64,000 nucleotides of DNA from Promerops cafer (GCA_013398275.1 VZSE01006227.1:252986-316985), one strand, 5' to 3'; counted from the stretch's first letter, positions 48,781 through 60,648 are shown. Translations and numbers: made by a program. The notes: generated by a model from the letters alone, not told the origin.

Positions 48781-51700
48781 AGATTCTCCCACCACACTAC
48801 ATTCTTCCATCTTGCATGTGGTAACCCTCCAACTATAAAGCCAAAGAAAAGTTACTAACTCCATATTTATGCCTCATATCCAAGAACACATGGCTGTTCC
48901 AATCCAGCTAGTGTGTAAGGCTGTGTAAGAAGAATAACCCCGAGCTGGACAGTCTTGCTCTGAGGAACATGCACCCTGCCGTGGGCCATTTCAGTGAAGG
49001 ACACAAAGGAGGGACCCCGCTCCCAGGTCAGTGGGCTGCAGGGGAGCACAGGTACAGGCAGGGCTGCAGTGCCTGTTCTGCAGCAGGAGGGTGGAGGATT
49101 GAGTGTGTGCAGGGCCCTGACAGCCAGGGAGGAGGTTTGTGATGCTCAGAGCCCATAAGGCGAGGCCGTGTGTGTGCAGCTATGGGGGCATGCAACTGCA
49201 CAGTCTTGCACATGTGCGTGTGTGGATGGGAATTGAATTGTCTTAGGCTTTGATACAGTAGGATGCCTGGAAATTTGCAGGTGTTTACTAAGCTTTTGTA
49301 AGTGTTTAGGATTGTGGGATATATGTCTTTGTTGTTGCTTTTGGTACCAAATATATGATTCTCTGACTTCAAGTTAACACAAACAATTTTGATACTGATT
49401 TGATTTAAGCCACTTCAGCAGAACAATTCTTTTTTCTATATTGTGCCATAATGTGTTTCTTTTATTAGAATGATTTAACTTGAAACAAAAAGCCCACACT
49501 ATGAATATACACACTGTCTTAACACCTTCAATACAACAAGTGAACATATACTTTGCTCCCCAACCAGACACAACTGCCATGAGATTTCAGGGACAGACAC
49601 TTTGTCTTTTGGAAACCAAGTATAATGGTAATATTTCACATGATTGAAGATCATGTACATATTCCATCAGTGACTGAATGGTGTGCAGCTGCTACACTGA
49701 TAAAAGCCTTTAAAAGAATAATACAGCTAAACAAGCTTTTTGTCATTCTGTTTAGATCCTGCATACATTTATAGGTGGTGTCTATATACATACTCACTAA
49801 AATGTGACTTTCTCATAATAATACCCAAAATGAAATAAGCCTGTAAATGAATAACTAAAATTACTAATAGAAAATTAATTTCTTTAATGGCTTTAAATAA
49901 AATATTCTATTTTTTTGTATTTACAGAGAGTCTTGTTTCTTTTCTATTGTCATTTTTTTTAATGGTAGATGGCATACATTTAAAACCAAACCAGCAATTC
50001 TGCTTATCAAGAAAAAAATTTAGAGTTGTTGTATATTGCGTTAGGTATTATTTTTAGTGGATTGATACTGGCTACCATTTGCCTATGGTATTACTAATTA
50101 GTGAGAAGAACTAACATAGAAATGAGGAATCACTACATTCTCATAACCACGACCAAAAACAGGAAGTGGAAAGAAAATTATTTTGAAGCCTCAACTATGA
50201 GAAAAGACCTTAAAAAGAAGGTGGCATCAGCAAAGGTAGAGGCAACCCAGTTACAAGTCAGTCTTTTAAAGGAAGCAGGGTTTATATCATATATACAGCA
50301 GAATTAAGTTCTCTAGAAAACAAATGAAGTGGATTTTAGAAAACCAGTTAAGTGGAAAACAGAAAAGTAGAAGATATGTTGGAGAGTAATGCTAAGTAGA
50401 ATAATGCTGTGGGAATAATACAGATGAACATAAGAACGAAAATAGAAGTGTGCAATATGTCAATTTCCATTCTTCAGATGTTACAAAAGAAGTTGACATT
50501 GTTTAATAGAGCAAATGGACTATGCTTTGAGGTTTTTAGATGTTTTTAAATATAAAAATCCTTTGGTTTACATTGGAGATAAATCTCACAGTTTTTTAGC
50601 CAAATGTCTGCTAGATATAATATATTAAAAATCAAAGCATAGTTAAATCAGTGCTATCTGCGGTACAAAAGGCTTAAATGATTAGGAATTAGTTTATTTT
50701 AATATAATTATCACATATAAACTATAGCAGCATAAGAACTAGTGTAGACTAATAAATAAGTCCACACTAGACTAGTAGTCCACACTAGTAAATGAGTCTA
50801 CACTAGGTGGTTCAGGGCTTAACTAGACAGATGTACACTCCAAGAGCTCTGAAGGCACTATTTATTATACAAGGAACAAACTGAGTGATCATATTCCAAA
50901 TGGTATTTGGTTTATTTGCCATCATAGATCACCCTGAAGAAAATGAAATTAAGGTTGTAGTATTTAATTCCTATTTAAAGGAAGAAAAAATCATAATAAA
51001 GGGATGCTGTTTATTATATATTTGCTTCAAATGTTCAACACAAATGCTGTAGTGAGATAACTTTACAGATCACCACTATTTATTTTAGTAATCGACAAAG
51101 CACATAAAAAGAATTCAAGGTGATCATGTATCCTAAAATGATTTTTGTACACTGGAACATCTCAAGGACACTAAATCTGATGAATTAAGAAGTAGAAGGA
51201 TACTAACAACTCCTCTTCTAAATGTCAGCTGTTACATCTGGATACTCGGATGTTATCTCTATGGAAATAGAGAAAAGAATTATAAATATTTATTAAAGAA
51301 AATAGAGTAGGCAGGAAACAGAACTTGTTTTTTTCCTATTTACCCTACTTAAACTAATTCTTCTGGTAATTACTGTTGATTTTTCACTCTTAGAGTCCTC
51401 AGCTTTTTCCTTCAAATTCTGCATTTTTTCACCCTTGTATCTCTTTCTTAGATCACCATGCTTTTTTTAGAATTCGTGCAACACTGGCTTCTGTCTAACT
51501 CATGGAAAACTTACATATATCACAAGGTGAAATAAAACAGAGACAAAGAAAATTTCATGTTAATAAGGCTCCTAAGACACTAGGTAAGAACAGAATCATT
51601 ATTTAATTAAAATGTGATGCTTCAAAGAAAATATTTTCTCTTTTAATTTTCTATTTTAATTTTGTTCTTGAATTTGCAACCAAATTCTATCTTTGAAATA

Positions 51701-53091
51701 CCTTGGCTGAATCTTGTCAAAGCTAACACTGCTCAACTGGATCTGTAGACACCAATAGTCACCGAGGCTGAAACCGAGGCGCTATAATCCTTTTGTTTAA
51801 CTCAAAGGGAAGAGTACATCAATTGTAAGGATAAATTAAAGTCATATTTTTGAATAAGCAGTTAAGTACTTGCTTGGTTCCAATTGACTTTAGTGGCTAT
51901 AGCGTACATTCATAAATGTCCTCAAGCAGAAGTGATTCACTGAATTGAAGCCCAGAAGAAGCACAGTGTTGACATTGCTAAGGAGTATAAAAGCAAAAAC
52001 CTTGTTGTTCGGTGATTTATGACAAACTATTTATAGATCATTAAAGATGGCAAAGAAAACTTTTCAAGCTTTCTTGAATGTCCAGTTCCCATTTCATATG
52101 CAATTACTTTCATTCTCCCAAATAACTGGGGAGAATTTTTATGCTACTGAAAAGCTAATGTGAACATTTTATTTACACTGTTTTTCTTTTGCAGGAAGCA
52201 TGTTGTGAAATACCACCATATTCAGCTCCTCAAGGAGAGTGCAGGGGTGAAGAAGAGACATCTTTTATTCAGACTGGATTGTTAGCAGAGCTGTCTATTC
52301 TCCAAGAATGAACAAGCCAGAGACTTCCCCCGACACCCCCAAAGCATGATAGATAAGCAATGGTTGCCCATCTATATATAAGATATGAAGTTAAATAATG
52401 CACAGTAAAGAATGTGTGAGCATAAGCTTCAGTTCCCACTTCAATACCAACCCTATCTGCAGCCTTACAGAGGTAAGTTAGTGTCTTCTCTCAGTTAGTA
52501 CAGGTAATGGCATGGCATGACTGCTATGAGGAGAAATACAATAAAGATAAGGGAAAACTCAGATATAATGGTAACAAATGTCTGACAGCTATCTAAGATG
52601 AGAAAACAATACATAAATACTGAATGGAAGAACTAAAACCAGCAACAAGACATAATCTAGTATGATTTAAACAACAACAACAAAAAAATTCCAAAGTGGT
52701 CTAGTATCAAACACACTTCAAGGGTACTACCTAGGTAATTACCTCAGTATCACCCTTTTCATCTACATGTATTTCAAAAACTCACTCTTGCTAACCACTC
52801 TAATGCTACTATTCTTACTCATTATTTGCTCCAGAGGGACACAAATCCTAAGACTATGTGGTGTCAAAATATAAAATTTGGAATAGGTACAGCAGATGAC
52901 TGTGAAGAAACCAAGGAAAAGGAGGTGAAGGGCCTTCAGCCTGCAGCCAGCAGCACAGCTGGGGACTAAGTGTCAGGTCTGTGTCTTCTCCATCAGGAGC
53001 ACTACAGGTCTATTTCACCTGTTTCATTTGTTCATGCAAGAATTAAAAGCTGCAAGGAAGAAATTACTTCAAGCAGATTTGCTCTCAAATC
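48781..53091. other. Mostly AT-rich unique DNA with two points of interest
   Basis: No LINE or LTR recognised. The segment 48880-49230 is more GC-rich, with no known motif. A set of 18-bp tandem repeats with an inverted arm lies at 50739-50812. An exon-like interval lies at 52195-52472. Both are described among the findings. Confidence 0.5.
50739..50812. repeat. Three 18-bp tandem repeats with an inverted arm
   Basis: AGTCCACACTAG occurs at 50759-50770 and 50777-50788 and, with one change (AGTCTACACTAG), at 50795-50806, giving a strict 18-bp period. Upstream, 50739-50750 reads CTAGTGTAGACT, the exact reverse complement of the third copy, so a 12-bp stem enclosing a 44-nt loop could form. The rest of each 18-bp unit varies. 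I know of no family with this structure. Confidence 0.85.
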
Positions 53092-54133
53092 TGGTATCAA
53101 CGCTGGCCTAACACCAAGCACCCATGAAAGCCACTCCCTCACCTTCCCCTGCTACAGATGGGGAAGCTGGGGAGAGGAAAAAAAAACTAATGAAGAGTTC
53201 AGGAGTTGAGATAAAGACTGGGAGAAAACACTCCAAGGGCAAAACAGGCTCAACTTAGAGATATAAAGTGAGTTTATTACTAACAAAATCAGAGGAGAAT
53301 ATTGAGAAGGAAAAATAAGCCCTTAAAACCACCCTTTTTTTTCCCCAGCCCCTCCCTCCTTCCCACTGATAGTGCAGGGAGACAGAGGGTGGGGGTTTGG
53401 TCAGTTCATCACCAAAAGGTTTTCTTCTGCTTGGCTCAGGGAGAGGAGCCTTTCCCTTGCTGCACCGTGGGGTCCCTTCCCATGAGAGACAGTTCTCTGT
53501 GAACCTCTCCCACATGGCTCCAATCTCACGAGCAACAGTCCTCCCAAAACTGCTGCCAAGTGGGTCACTCTTCCATGAGGTGCACTCCTCCAAACTGCTC
53601 CAGCCTGGAATCAGGGCCCCTCTCTCCACTGGGTCTCCCAGTGGATCAGGGCCTCCTCCAGGCATCCACCTGCTCCAGCATGGGCACCTCCCCCACGGGC
53701 TGTGGGTGGATCTCTGCATCCCCTGTGGATCCCCAGGGGCTGCAGGGACACAGCTGCTTCACTGTGGTCTCACCACGGCCTGCAGAGGAATCTCAGCTCC
53801 AGTCCTGGAGCACCTCCTACCCCTCCTTCTGCACTGACCTTGGTGTCTCCATGTTGTTTCCCTCACATGTTCTCACCTCCTCCTCCTTCTGGCCAGAATT
53901 AAAGTGGTGCCACACTTGTGTTTTGATTTTTCTCCTTAAATCTGTTATCACAGAGGCATTACCAACCTCTCTAATTGGCCCAGACTTGGCCAATGTCCAG
54001 TGGCATGTCCATCTTCAGAGCCAGCAGGGATTGGCTCTGCTGGACATGGTGGAAGCTTCCAGAAGCTTCTCACAGAAGACACCTCTGTGTCCTCCTCCTG
54101 CTACCAAAAACCAGCCTAAGCAAACCCAACATA
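53092..54133 (-). mobile_element. Endogenous retrovirus solo LTR, type A, minus strand, best-kept copy
   Basis: About 1.04 kb of LTR whose sense is the minus strand. Its sense 5' end lies at the right (plus strand AAGCAAACCCAACATA, the complement of a TGTTGGGTTTGCTT-type start) and its 3' end at the left (TGGTATCAACGCTGGCC). Family phrases on the plus strand include CTGCAGAGGAATCTCAGCTC near 53780, CTGACCTTGGTGTCTCC near 53835, AATCTGTTATCACAGAGGC near 53939 and CTTCTCACAGAAGACACC near 54065. The central part is a run of diverged copies of a cysteine- or histidine-free, non-coding phrase built round CTCC, CAGC and CACGGGCTG, typical of this LTR. A poly(A) signal in LTR sense lies at 53273-53278. 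The open frames of 146-197 codons here are stop-poor LTR sequence. No clean target-site duplication is visible, and the ends are approximate to a few bases. Confidence 0.85.
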
Positions 54134-55014
54134 ATATGTTAGTCTTTTTCTAGAAGCAACACACTTGTGTTTCTTGAAAAGATTAAAATCTTTTTCCACT
54201 CTCTAGGTAGGGGAATAGTATTCAATACTATTCAATGTTTACCCCACCCACTATTCCCAGTGTGCTTCCATTCAAAATACAATAAATCTATTTTGCTCTA
54301 GAAACAAAATCTCCATGACCTGACAAAATTACAGAAGGCCCACAGAAATTATGCAGATTAGCACAGAAAAAGAAACTGGTTGACTATTAGCATGTCACAC
54401 ACATGGTAATGAAATACTATTTGACTTTAAAAACCCTCTTACATAATTCTTTAACAAAGAAAAGAAAAAGAAAGATCCAATAAATTACTTGGATCCTGAA
54501 TCCCTTCTTGGACTATGTTGCTCATATTTGCTTTTGAAGTCCTGTTAAACTGCAAAGTGATATTTATAGCTAAATGCAGGGTTTGAGAAGAACTTCAAAA
54601 CACCTCAGGTAAGTGCTTTCTATTGGATTAAATTGCCAGGAGGATTCAGTTCTGCATATTTTCTCATTTGTTTTAAATCCTCTAATATTATGGGAAAGTA
54701 GTCGACTAGCCTCATTCTACAGATGAGAAGTTTTATTAACTTGGATTAAAGTTATGATATCTGTACATGGCGAATGGAGTGGTGATTGCAATAATAATTC
54801 TCACTTGGATAGAAGCAGTGGATTGTGGTTATAAATTTTGGCTTTGATTATATCTGCATAATAAAGTGCAAGGGAGCCTACAGACTTCTGAACAGTTGAA
54901 ATGGGGATACTTTCATGAGGAAAGAAAAAGTAATAAAAAAGTCCAAGCTCATTAACTAGTGGCATTTGCAAGCTAATGACATTTACATGCCTGTGTGGCA
55001 CTTACAACCCAGGT
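54134..55014. other. AT-rich unique DNA
   Basis: No gene or element recognised. A donor-like CTCAGGTAAGTG at 54604-54615 stands without a convincing exon. Confidence 0.45.
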
Positions 55015-55080
55015 ATTCTAGATGATCTTGAAGGCTCATTCCAACCCAAGCCATTAGGTCATTTGGTGATACTATGATAT
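55015..55080 (+). mobile_element. CR1 LINE 3' terminal stub
   Basis: About 65 bp of CR1 tail: TAGATGATCTTGAAGGCTCA, then TTCCAACCCAAGCCATTAGG, followed by decayed octamers ending TGATACTATGATA. It is severely 5' truncated. Confidence 0.8.
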
Positions 55081-55197
55081 TAAAGTTTTTGGAAACCCAG
55101 AAATTCAGAAAAATGTATCTTTTTTCTTTTCAGAAATATGTATCTTTATACATAGATATTTACAAAAAAAACCCAAACTGAACCAAAAACCCCTTAA

Positions 55198-55202
55198 GTA
55201 CC
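55198..55202. repeat. Left target-site duplication (GTACC) of the type C LTR
   Basis: These five bases directly precede the LTR's TG and are repeated exactly at 56601-56605 directly after its CA. A 5-bp duplication fits ERVL-like integration better than the 4 bp usual for gammaretroviruses or 6 bp for betaretroviruses. Confidence 0.85.
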
Positions 55203-55950
55203 TGTCTCGGTTTGAGAGGAAGTGAGTTTTTTGGGAAGTTTTAGTTAAACCAATCAGTGGTCAGATTCGAATATTGACACCTGGTGTGACCACTGAAGAC
55301 GTGAGTCACCTCTGAAGACACACGGGGTTAAAAGCAGAGATTTCCCAGAGTTCGCTCTCTTTGGCCCGTGGTAGCCCAGGGAGCGGCACCGTCTCTGCCC
55401 CGCCCGGCCACATGGCTGGGTGGGGAGGGGAGCCATGGAGGCCCAGGCTGAGGTAGGCCGGAGCCCCGGAGAGAGAGAGAAGGTGGAAGGGAATGGAACC
55501 GGGCCAGCCCCTGCAGGACCGAGGGGTGGAGAAAACACCGAGGTATCTTTTGTTCCCCCCCCGCAACCCCAGAAGAGAGAGCGAGCGAGCCTGTGCCGGC
55601 AGAGGAGGCGGCAGGGGGGGGGATGCCCAGCATGTGGGAGTGCCACCGTGAGATCTCAGTGCCCTGAGGGCAGCGGAGCTCGGACTTTTAACCCTTTCCT
55701 GGGTGAAGGAAACTTTGTGAAACATTAGTCCTCCTGGCTGGTGGTTGGAGAGAGAAGAGAGACAGTCTGGGACCTGAGATGTTAAGAAGATGTGGAAAAG
55801 CTGAAGTGGGAGGAGATGATGGAGTGGCTTTTTTAGCTGGACTTTTCTTGTATAGCCATAGACTGAACCAAGCTACCTGTAATACATGAGACTGCATTTG
55901 GGTGGATGCTATAGCCTGAGCCAAGAGACTGACCTGCTGTAATGATATTA

Positions 55951-55956
55951 TATAAA
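55951..55956 (+). promoter_or_regulatory. Candidate TATA box of the type C LTR
   Basis: TATAAA in the context ATTATATAAAGGAG. It lies inside the LTR, upstream of the poly(A) signal, as a U3 promoter should. The distance to the poly(A) signal (about 500 bp) would imply a long R region, so the assignment is tentative. Confidence 0.35.
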
Positions 55957-56458
55957 GGAGTGAACAGAGGAAGATGAAGAGGGCGTGGTGGTGCCTTCCA
56001 TCTTCAGGGAGAAGAGCTCTGTTCTTGAGAAAACCCTCGGCCCCAGGGGATGAGAAAATGGGGGGGACTGTTGTCCCAAAAATGAGACACGGTTGTTTTT
56101 TTCGGCACTTGGCAAAGCATCCTTGAAGAACCCTGAGCAGTTTCGGTCCATGGACGGTGGTGAGAGCACTGTACATGGAAGGAGCATGTCACCATGGCAG
56201 AGTTTCTCCGGGCGGTACCATGTGTGACAAAGAAACATGGGGAGTTTCAACCCTGTTTCGTGGGGAGGACTGTGGTACAAGAGAGACTCCTCTCTCCCCT
56301 GATGGACTGAGAATTGATTATCAGAGTGTTGGTAACTTGATCAGGACTTCAAGATTTTTGTCTCACTGTGCTTTGGTGAAATTGGGTGGGAGGAGGAAGA
56401 ATGGTTTAAAAGGTTTTCATTCTGTTTCCTGTGTGTTTCTGATTTTAATTTGTAGTTT

Positions 56459-56464
56459 AATAAA
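56459..56464 (+). terminator. Poly(A) signal of the type C LTR
   Basis: AATAAA followed within 12-30 bases by a G/T- and T-rich tract, the normal arrangement for cleavage and polyadenylation. It sits 136 bp before the LTR end, which fits an R/U5 position. Confidence 0.65.
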
Positions 56465-56600
56465 GTTTGGGGTTTTTTTCCCCTCTCTTTCTAAGTTTGA
56501 GCCTGCTCTGCTCTGTTCCTGGTCACATCTCGCAGCAGTTATTTGAGGAAAATATATTTTCATGGGGGCACTGGCATTGGGCCAGTGCCAAACCATGACA

Positions 56601-56605
56601 GTACC
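56601..56605. repeat. Right target-site duplication (GTACC) of the type C LTR
   Basis: Exact partner of 55198-55202, directly after the terminal CA of the LTR. Confidence 0.85.
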
Positions 56606-57646
56606 TGCCTTCACTTTCTTTCAAAAGATGCAAATAATTGGTTATGAAAATAAATGTCTTCTCTCTTCACCCTCTCTTTTGAGGCTTTCCCATCTCTCTG
56701 TCACAAAGACAGCCTTTAGAAATATGGTCCACAGAGCTTCCATTACCACTGGAGGAAGAAGCTGGAAAAGTTGGCTTACAGAATTGTGTCGTGCCTTGTG
56801 ATCAGTACAGTAAACAGAATAAATCAGTGAATTTCTTGTACCTCCCATCCCTCACAGCAGAGGATTTAAGTTGCTATGTTTGCTGAAAGGGAATGTAACA
56901 CATTATTACGTCTGCCTGGTAAGAAAGAATGATCTTTGCATATATTTTGACTTGTGTGTCTTACATAAAAAGTAAGAAGTAAGAGTATTTTTAGTCAGGG
57001 GCTCTAATTCTTCTTGCCGAACAGTAAAGTACAGGATTATTTTCCAGACTACTTTTATAGAATGTAGAAGCAGTCCCTGAAGAACTGAATTATGATACCA
57101 CTGCACTTACATGTGATATGCCTGTCTTCATGCTCTGCACATCTGTGTTAATTGCCATCAGACCCGAAGCTGGAGGGACAGTCTTCAGTTACCTTCCTAG
57201 TATTGCACACAATGACAAGTATTTTAAGTTAATATTTCTTAGTGATATAATAGCATCATAACATTGCATTTCAGGGAAAGCCAGCTCTATCTCCATTAAT
57301 GTTAGCATGGTTGAGAGACTCTGCACTGGAAGAGAAAATGAATTGATGTCTAGAAGCAACTATAAAAAAAAAGAGGTGCAACAAACTAAGTTAGTCAAAG
57401 TCCCCCTCCATTTCAGGGGTTTTCTGTTCAAGAGTAAAGGAGGTATTTCCTAGGTCAATAAAGGCCCTAATGAAGGGCTTTTCTAGAATTTTGTTTTGTT
57501 TTGAAGATATATTTTGTAATAAAATACAGTGAATAGATAAGCAAACATTTTGATCACTTTTCAGAACATGATAGGTAAGGTAACTACAATCAGATATTTC
57601 AGTCTACAATACAAAAAAAAAAGGCTTATTGGGAAGCATTCTTCTT
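56606..57646. other. AT-rich unique DNA
   Basis: No gene or element recognised. There is a short A-run at 57363-57371. Confidence 0.45.
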
Positions 57647-58290
57647 ATACAATCATAAAATGGTTTGGGTTGGAGGAGACACTTGAAGATCATCTAGCCA
57701 AACACTCGCACCATGGGAGGAATATGTTTCACTAGATTGTGTTACTCAGTGCTCCATCTTACCTGACCTTGCTAGTTGCAATGATGTGGCATTCACAATG
57801 TCTCTGATTTCTTTTTATGTCCAAATTGGCCCTCTTTCAGTTTAAAACTGTTGCCCCTTGTCCTGTCACTAGAGGCCTTGGTAAAAAGTTTTTCTTTTTT
57901 CTGGTTGTTTGATTGGTTGGGGTTTTGTTGTTGGGGTGTTTTGTTTCTCCCATGTCTCCTTTATATATTGAAAAACTGCAATAAACTCTCCCTGAAGCCT
58001 TCTCTTCTCCAGTCTGAATTAACCCAATCCTCTCAGATTTTCTTCATAGAAGAGATGTTTCAGAACTCTGACCATTGTTGCATCCTTCTTCTGGACCCAG
58101 TCGAACACATTTGTGTCTTTCTTGCACTGGGGCCCCAGAATGAATTCAGGTGGGATCTCTCCAAAGCAGGGCAAAGGGGGACAATCAGCTTCCTTGACTG
58201 GCTGGACACACTTCTTTTTGTGCAGTCCAGGATACAGTTGGCTTTCTGTGTTCTAAGCACATATTGCTGTCTCTGTTGTAGCTTCAGGAG
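57647..58290 (-). mobile_element. CR1 LINE 3' 0.64 kb
   Basis: A minus-strand CR1. The 3' tail is at the left (AATCATAAAATGG, then TTTGGGTTGGAGGAGACACT). Moving right come CTCTTTCAGTTTAAAACTGT, CCCTTGTCCTGTCACTAGAG, AGCCTTCTCTTCTCCAGTCT, GGGGCCCCAGAATGAATTCA and CAGGATACAGTTGGCTTTCT, the standard order of this element read in reverse. A T/G-rich expansion lies near 57890-57945. It is 5' truncated near 58290. A 171-codon open frame (57851-58366) runs antisense through it and is not a gene. Confidence 0.92.
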
Positions 58291-58589
58291 GCCCAACTAT
58301 TTTCATTATGCTAATAACATGTTTAAAATACTGGATTTTACCATTTATTTCACTGGCACTCTGTAGCAGTAATTCATGTCAGCAGTAATTGCTATATGCC
58401 AGATTCAGTTAGATGTATGATCTGAAGCTAGTTGCCTAAGGATATAGGAAAGATTTCTTCATATTTATTTTCAGAAAACTAATGAAGAACAGAGTAATAG
58501 AACGTTAATGAGGATCATGGGAAAATATTACTAAGAATGGGGTAATATCACCTCATAAGAAAAGGCTATAACTCTTCGTAGATTATTAC
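58291..58589. other. Spacer between two CR1 tails
   Basis: AT-rich; nothing recognised. Confidence 0.4.
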
Positions 58590-58710
58590 AGTCATAGAAT
58601 AATTTGTGTTGGAAGGGACTTCAAAGATCATCAGTTCCAAACTCCTACCATGGACAGAGACACCTTCCACTAGGTCAAGTTGCTCAGAGCCCTTAACCCC
58701 CTCTATCATC
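58590..58710 (-). mobile_element. CR1 LINE 3' terminal fragment
   Basis: A minus-strand CR1 tail of about 120 bp: GTCATAGAATAATTTGTG, then GTTGGAAGGGACTTCAAAG, then CCACTAGGTCAAGTTGCTCA. It is a separate insertion from the copy at 57647, because both contain the same terminal part. Confidence 0.9.
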
Positions 58711-60648
58711 TAAAGAGGTAAAGGGGATCGGCAAAACTGTGGAGAAAGCTGCATGATTTATTAGTTTGCTCCAAAGTAGGAAACTAGTCATAATAGAGAC
58801 ACTTCTCCTTCATCACATCAAATATTTTCTGATTAATAATTTGGATTAATAGCGACCTATGAAACAATACTTTATTTTGTTATAAAAGTGGTAGTCAGCA
58901 ATGTCCTTGTATCAGAGGTAACCTTAGTAAGATACACGAAATAGAGAGGGCTGCCAGTGGTAGCTAAATTTTCTTCCCATTAGTTACACTTTCAAAACTA
59001 AGTAGGGAATGTTTGAAACTGTTGATGAAAGAAAGACTATCAAATACTGAAATTATCAGTAGTCAAACTATTAGAGGATGAAATACTTAATTTGAATCAG
59101 TATCAAAGATCTGGATGCTTATGTTTAGTTTACTTATCTTCATCTACATTTTTCTGCATCTGCAAATTTCCTGAAGTTTCAAGGGATAAATCATCATAAG
59201 GCACATTACAAGGAGGATGCATCTAGAAGTGCCTGAATGAGTCTTCACCACCAGTAGCAAACTGCAGAAAAATGTCACCTCTATTGAAAAAAAAGTAGCA
59301 AGATACATGTGATGTTATCTATGCTATAAGGCCGTAAGTTCAATTGATTCAAACTGGTTTCAAAGGAATGAAAAGGTACTGTTTATTCACACCAACATTT
59401 CTTTGTTTAAAATTTATTTTCCTTATTTGCATTAAGTTTTCAATGTTTTCCTTCCCGAAGGATAAATCCCATTTGGGTTCAGAATAGATGCTTAATTCTG
59501 AATTCAGGTATAAATCACAAAGTTCCCTCTGACAGAAATTTAAACAGATTACAGTACACATGAATAAAGTAAGGACTTGCAAGCCTGAGCTGATTAATTA
59601 CACATTAAAAAACCACAAACAAACAAAACTGTACCAAAAAACCTTGAAATATTAATGCTTTCATTTGAAGCCAATTTAAAATGCTATATGAAATCTTTTA
59701 CTCTATGCCATACAATATGGAAGAAAAGAAAAAGTTCTATGTTAAAGTAACTGGAAAAAGTGTTTCCTAGAACAGGAAGTTCAAAGGGCTCCCTATGCAG
59801 AATCAAAAAAGAAATAGCAGGTAACAGTGTATATGTTATAAGAATGAACCTAAACCAGGGAATGTAAATGAGAACAGACTTTAAAAAATGGAATTTGTAC
59901 TAATGTTTTCTCCAGGAGAAGACAGTTTCCAATTGACATTACAGTGCTTCGACTATACTGACTTCCTTGAAAAGTTCTTTTTGAACATAAATCTCATTCA
60001 AACATTTTGAACAACTGTATAGCAATACATACGTTCCTATTTAGCAGGGCTGCAAAGAGCACTTCTGCATACAAAATACTGAAGACTTTTCAATTTTTTC
60101 AGAACAAGAAGTCAAGAAAGTGAGGAAGCAGAAATCAAGTATGAAGCTTTCTAGGACGGCCTGGGAGGATGCCAGTGCTTTCAATGACTTCTCTTGATCT
60201 AATTCATCTGTCCTGTCCATCACCGTGATGAGCACTAATCAGAGGTGCACACTGATTTCCAACTGCAAACTTCCACAATGAACTTCTCAATGATCTGATA
60301 AAGGCCTTTGCAGCAGACCAGTTTTTGAAAGAACCTGCTTAATCATGGATTCCATTATTTGCTTCAACTTCTGTAGCAGCAAAATCCCAAAGACTATTGC
60401 AAAGTTACAATTAGACAGGAGAAACACAATAGGAGATGTACTCCCTCTTTCATTGCATGTAGGTACAGACTGAAGAATGGCAGGAGCATTGGTTTTCAAA
60501 AGGAGTAGGATGAAGATGGTACTGTTCAAAGGATATGCACCCATAGAGATTTCATTCCCATTAACTGAGTATGTCACTGAGTGAGAAAATCCATTATCCA
60601 CTTTTGCATGGAGGACCATACAAGGTTTTGCAAGCTGTACATACTAGT

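Larger units (their letters stand above)
55203..56600 (+). mobile_element. Endogenous retrovirus solo LTR, type C, intact boundaries
   Basis: A 1,398-bp LTR. It starts TGTCTCGGTTTGAGAGG and ends GCCAAACCATGACA, so the termini form the TGTC/GACA inverted repeat expected of an LTR. It is flanked by the perfect 5-bp duplication GTACC. The 5' part (about 55340-55680) is GC- and CpG-rich for this window. A candidate TATA element (TATAAA) is at 55951-55956 and a poly(A) signal (AATAAA) at 56459-56464, with a T-rich downstream element after it. The internal viral genome is absent, as expected after recombination between two LTRs. The open frames of 100-170 codons inside are not viral genes by any motif I can see. 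Clean ends suggest that this is among the youngest insertions here. The start resembles songbird ERV LTRs from memory. Confidence 0.9.

Noticed and set aside
48596..48864. Minus-strand frames rich in Tyr, Ile and Ser
   Set aside because: Translation of the AGATAT array.
53397..54153. Overlapping open frames of 146 and 197 codons
   Set aside because: They run antisense through the type A LTR, which is stop-poor. No coding motif.
54540..54608. Exon-like interval ending in CTCAGGTAAGTG
   Set aside because: Stops occur at once in the first frame, the acceptor is weak, and there is no other support.
55306..56546. Several open frames of 100-162 codons
   Set aside because: All lie inside the GC-rich type C LTR, on both strands and in several frames. 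No viral or cellular protein motif seen.
57851..58366. 171-codon plus-strand open frame
   Set aside because: Antisense to the CR1 tail at 57647-58290.
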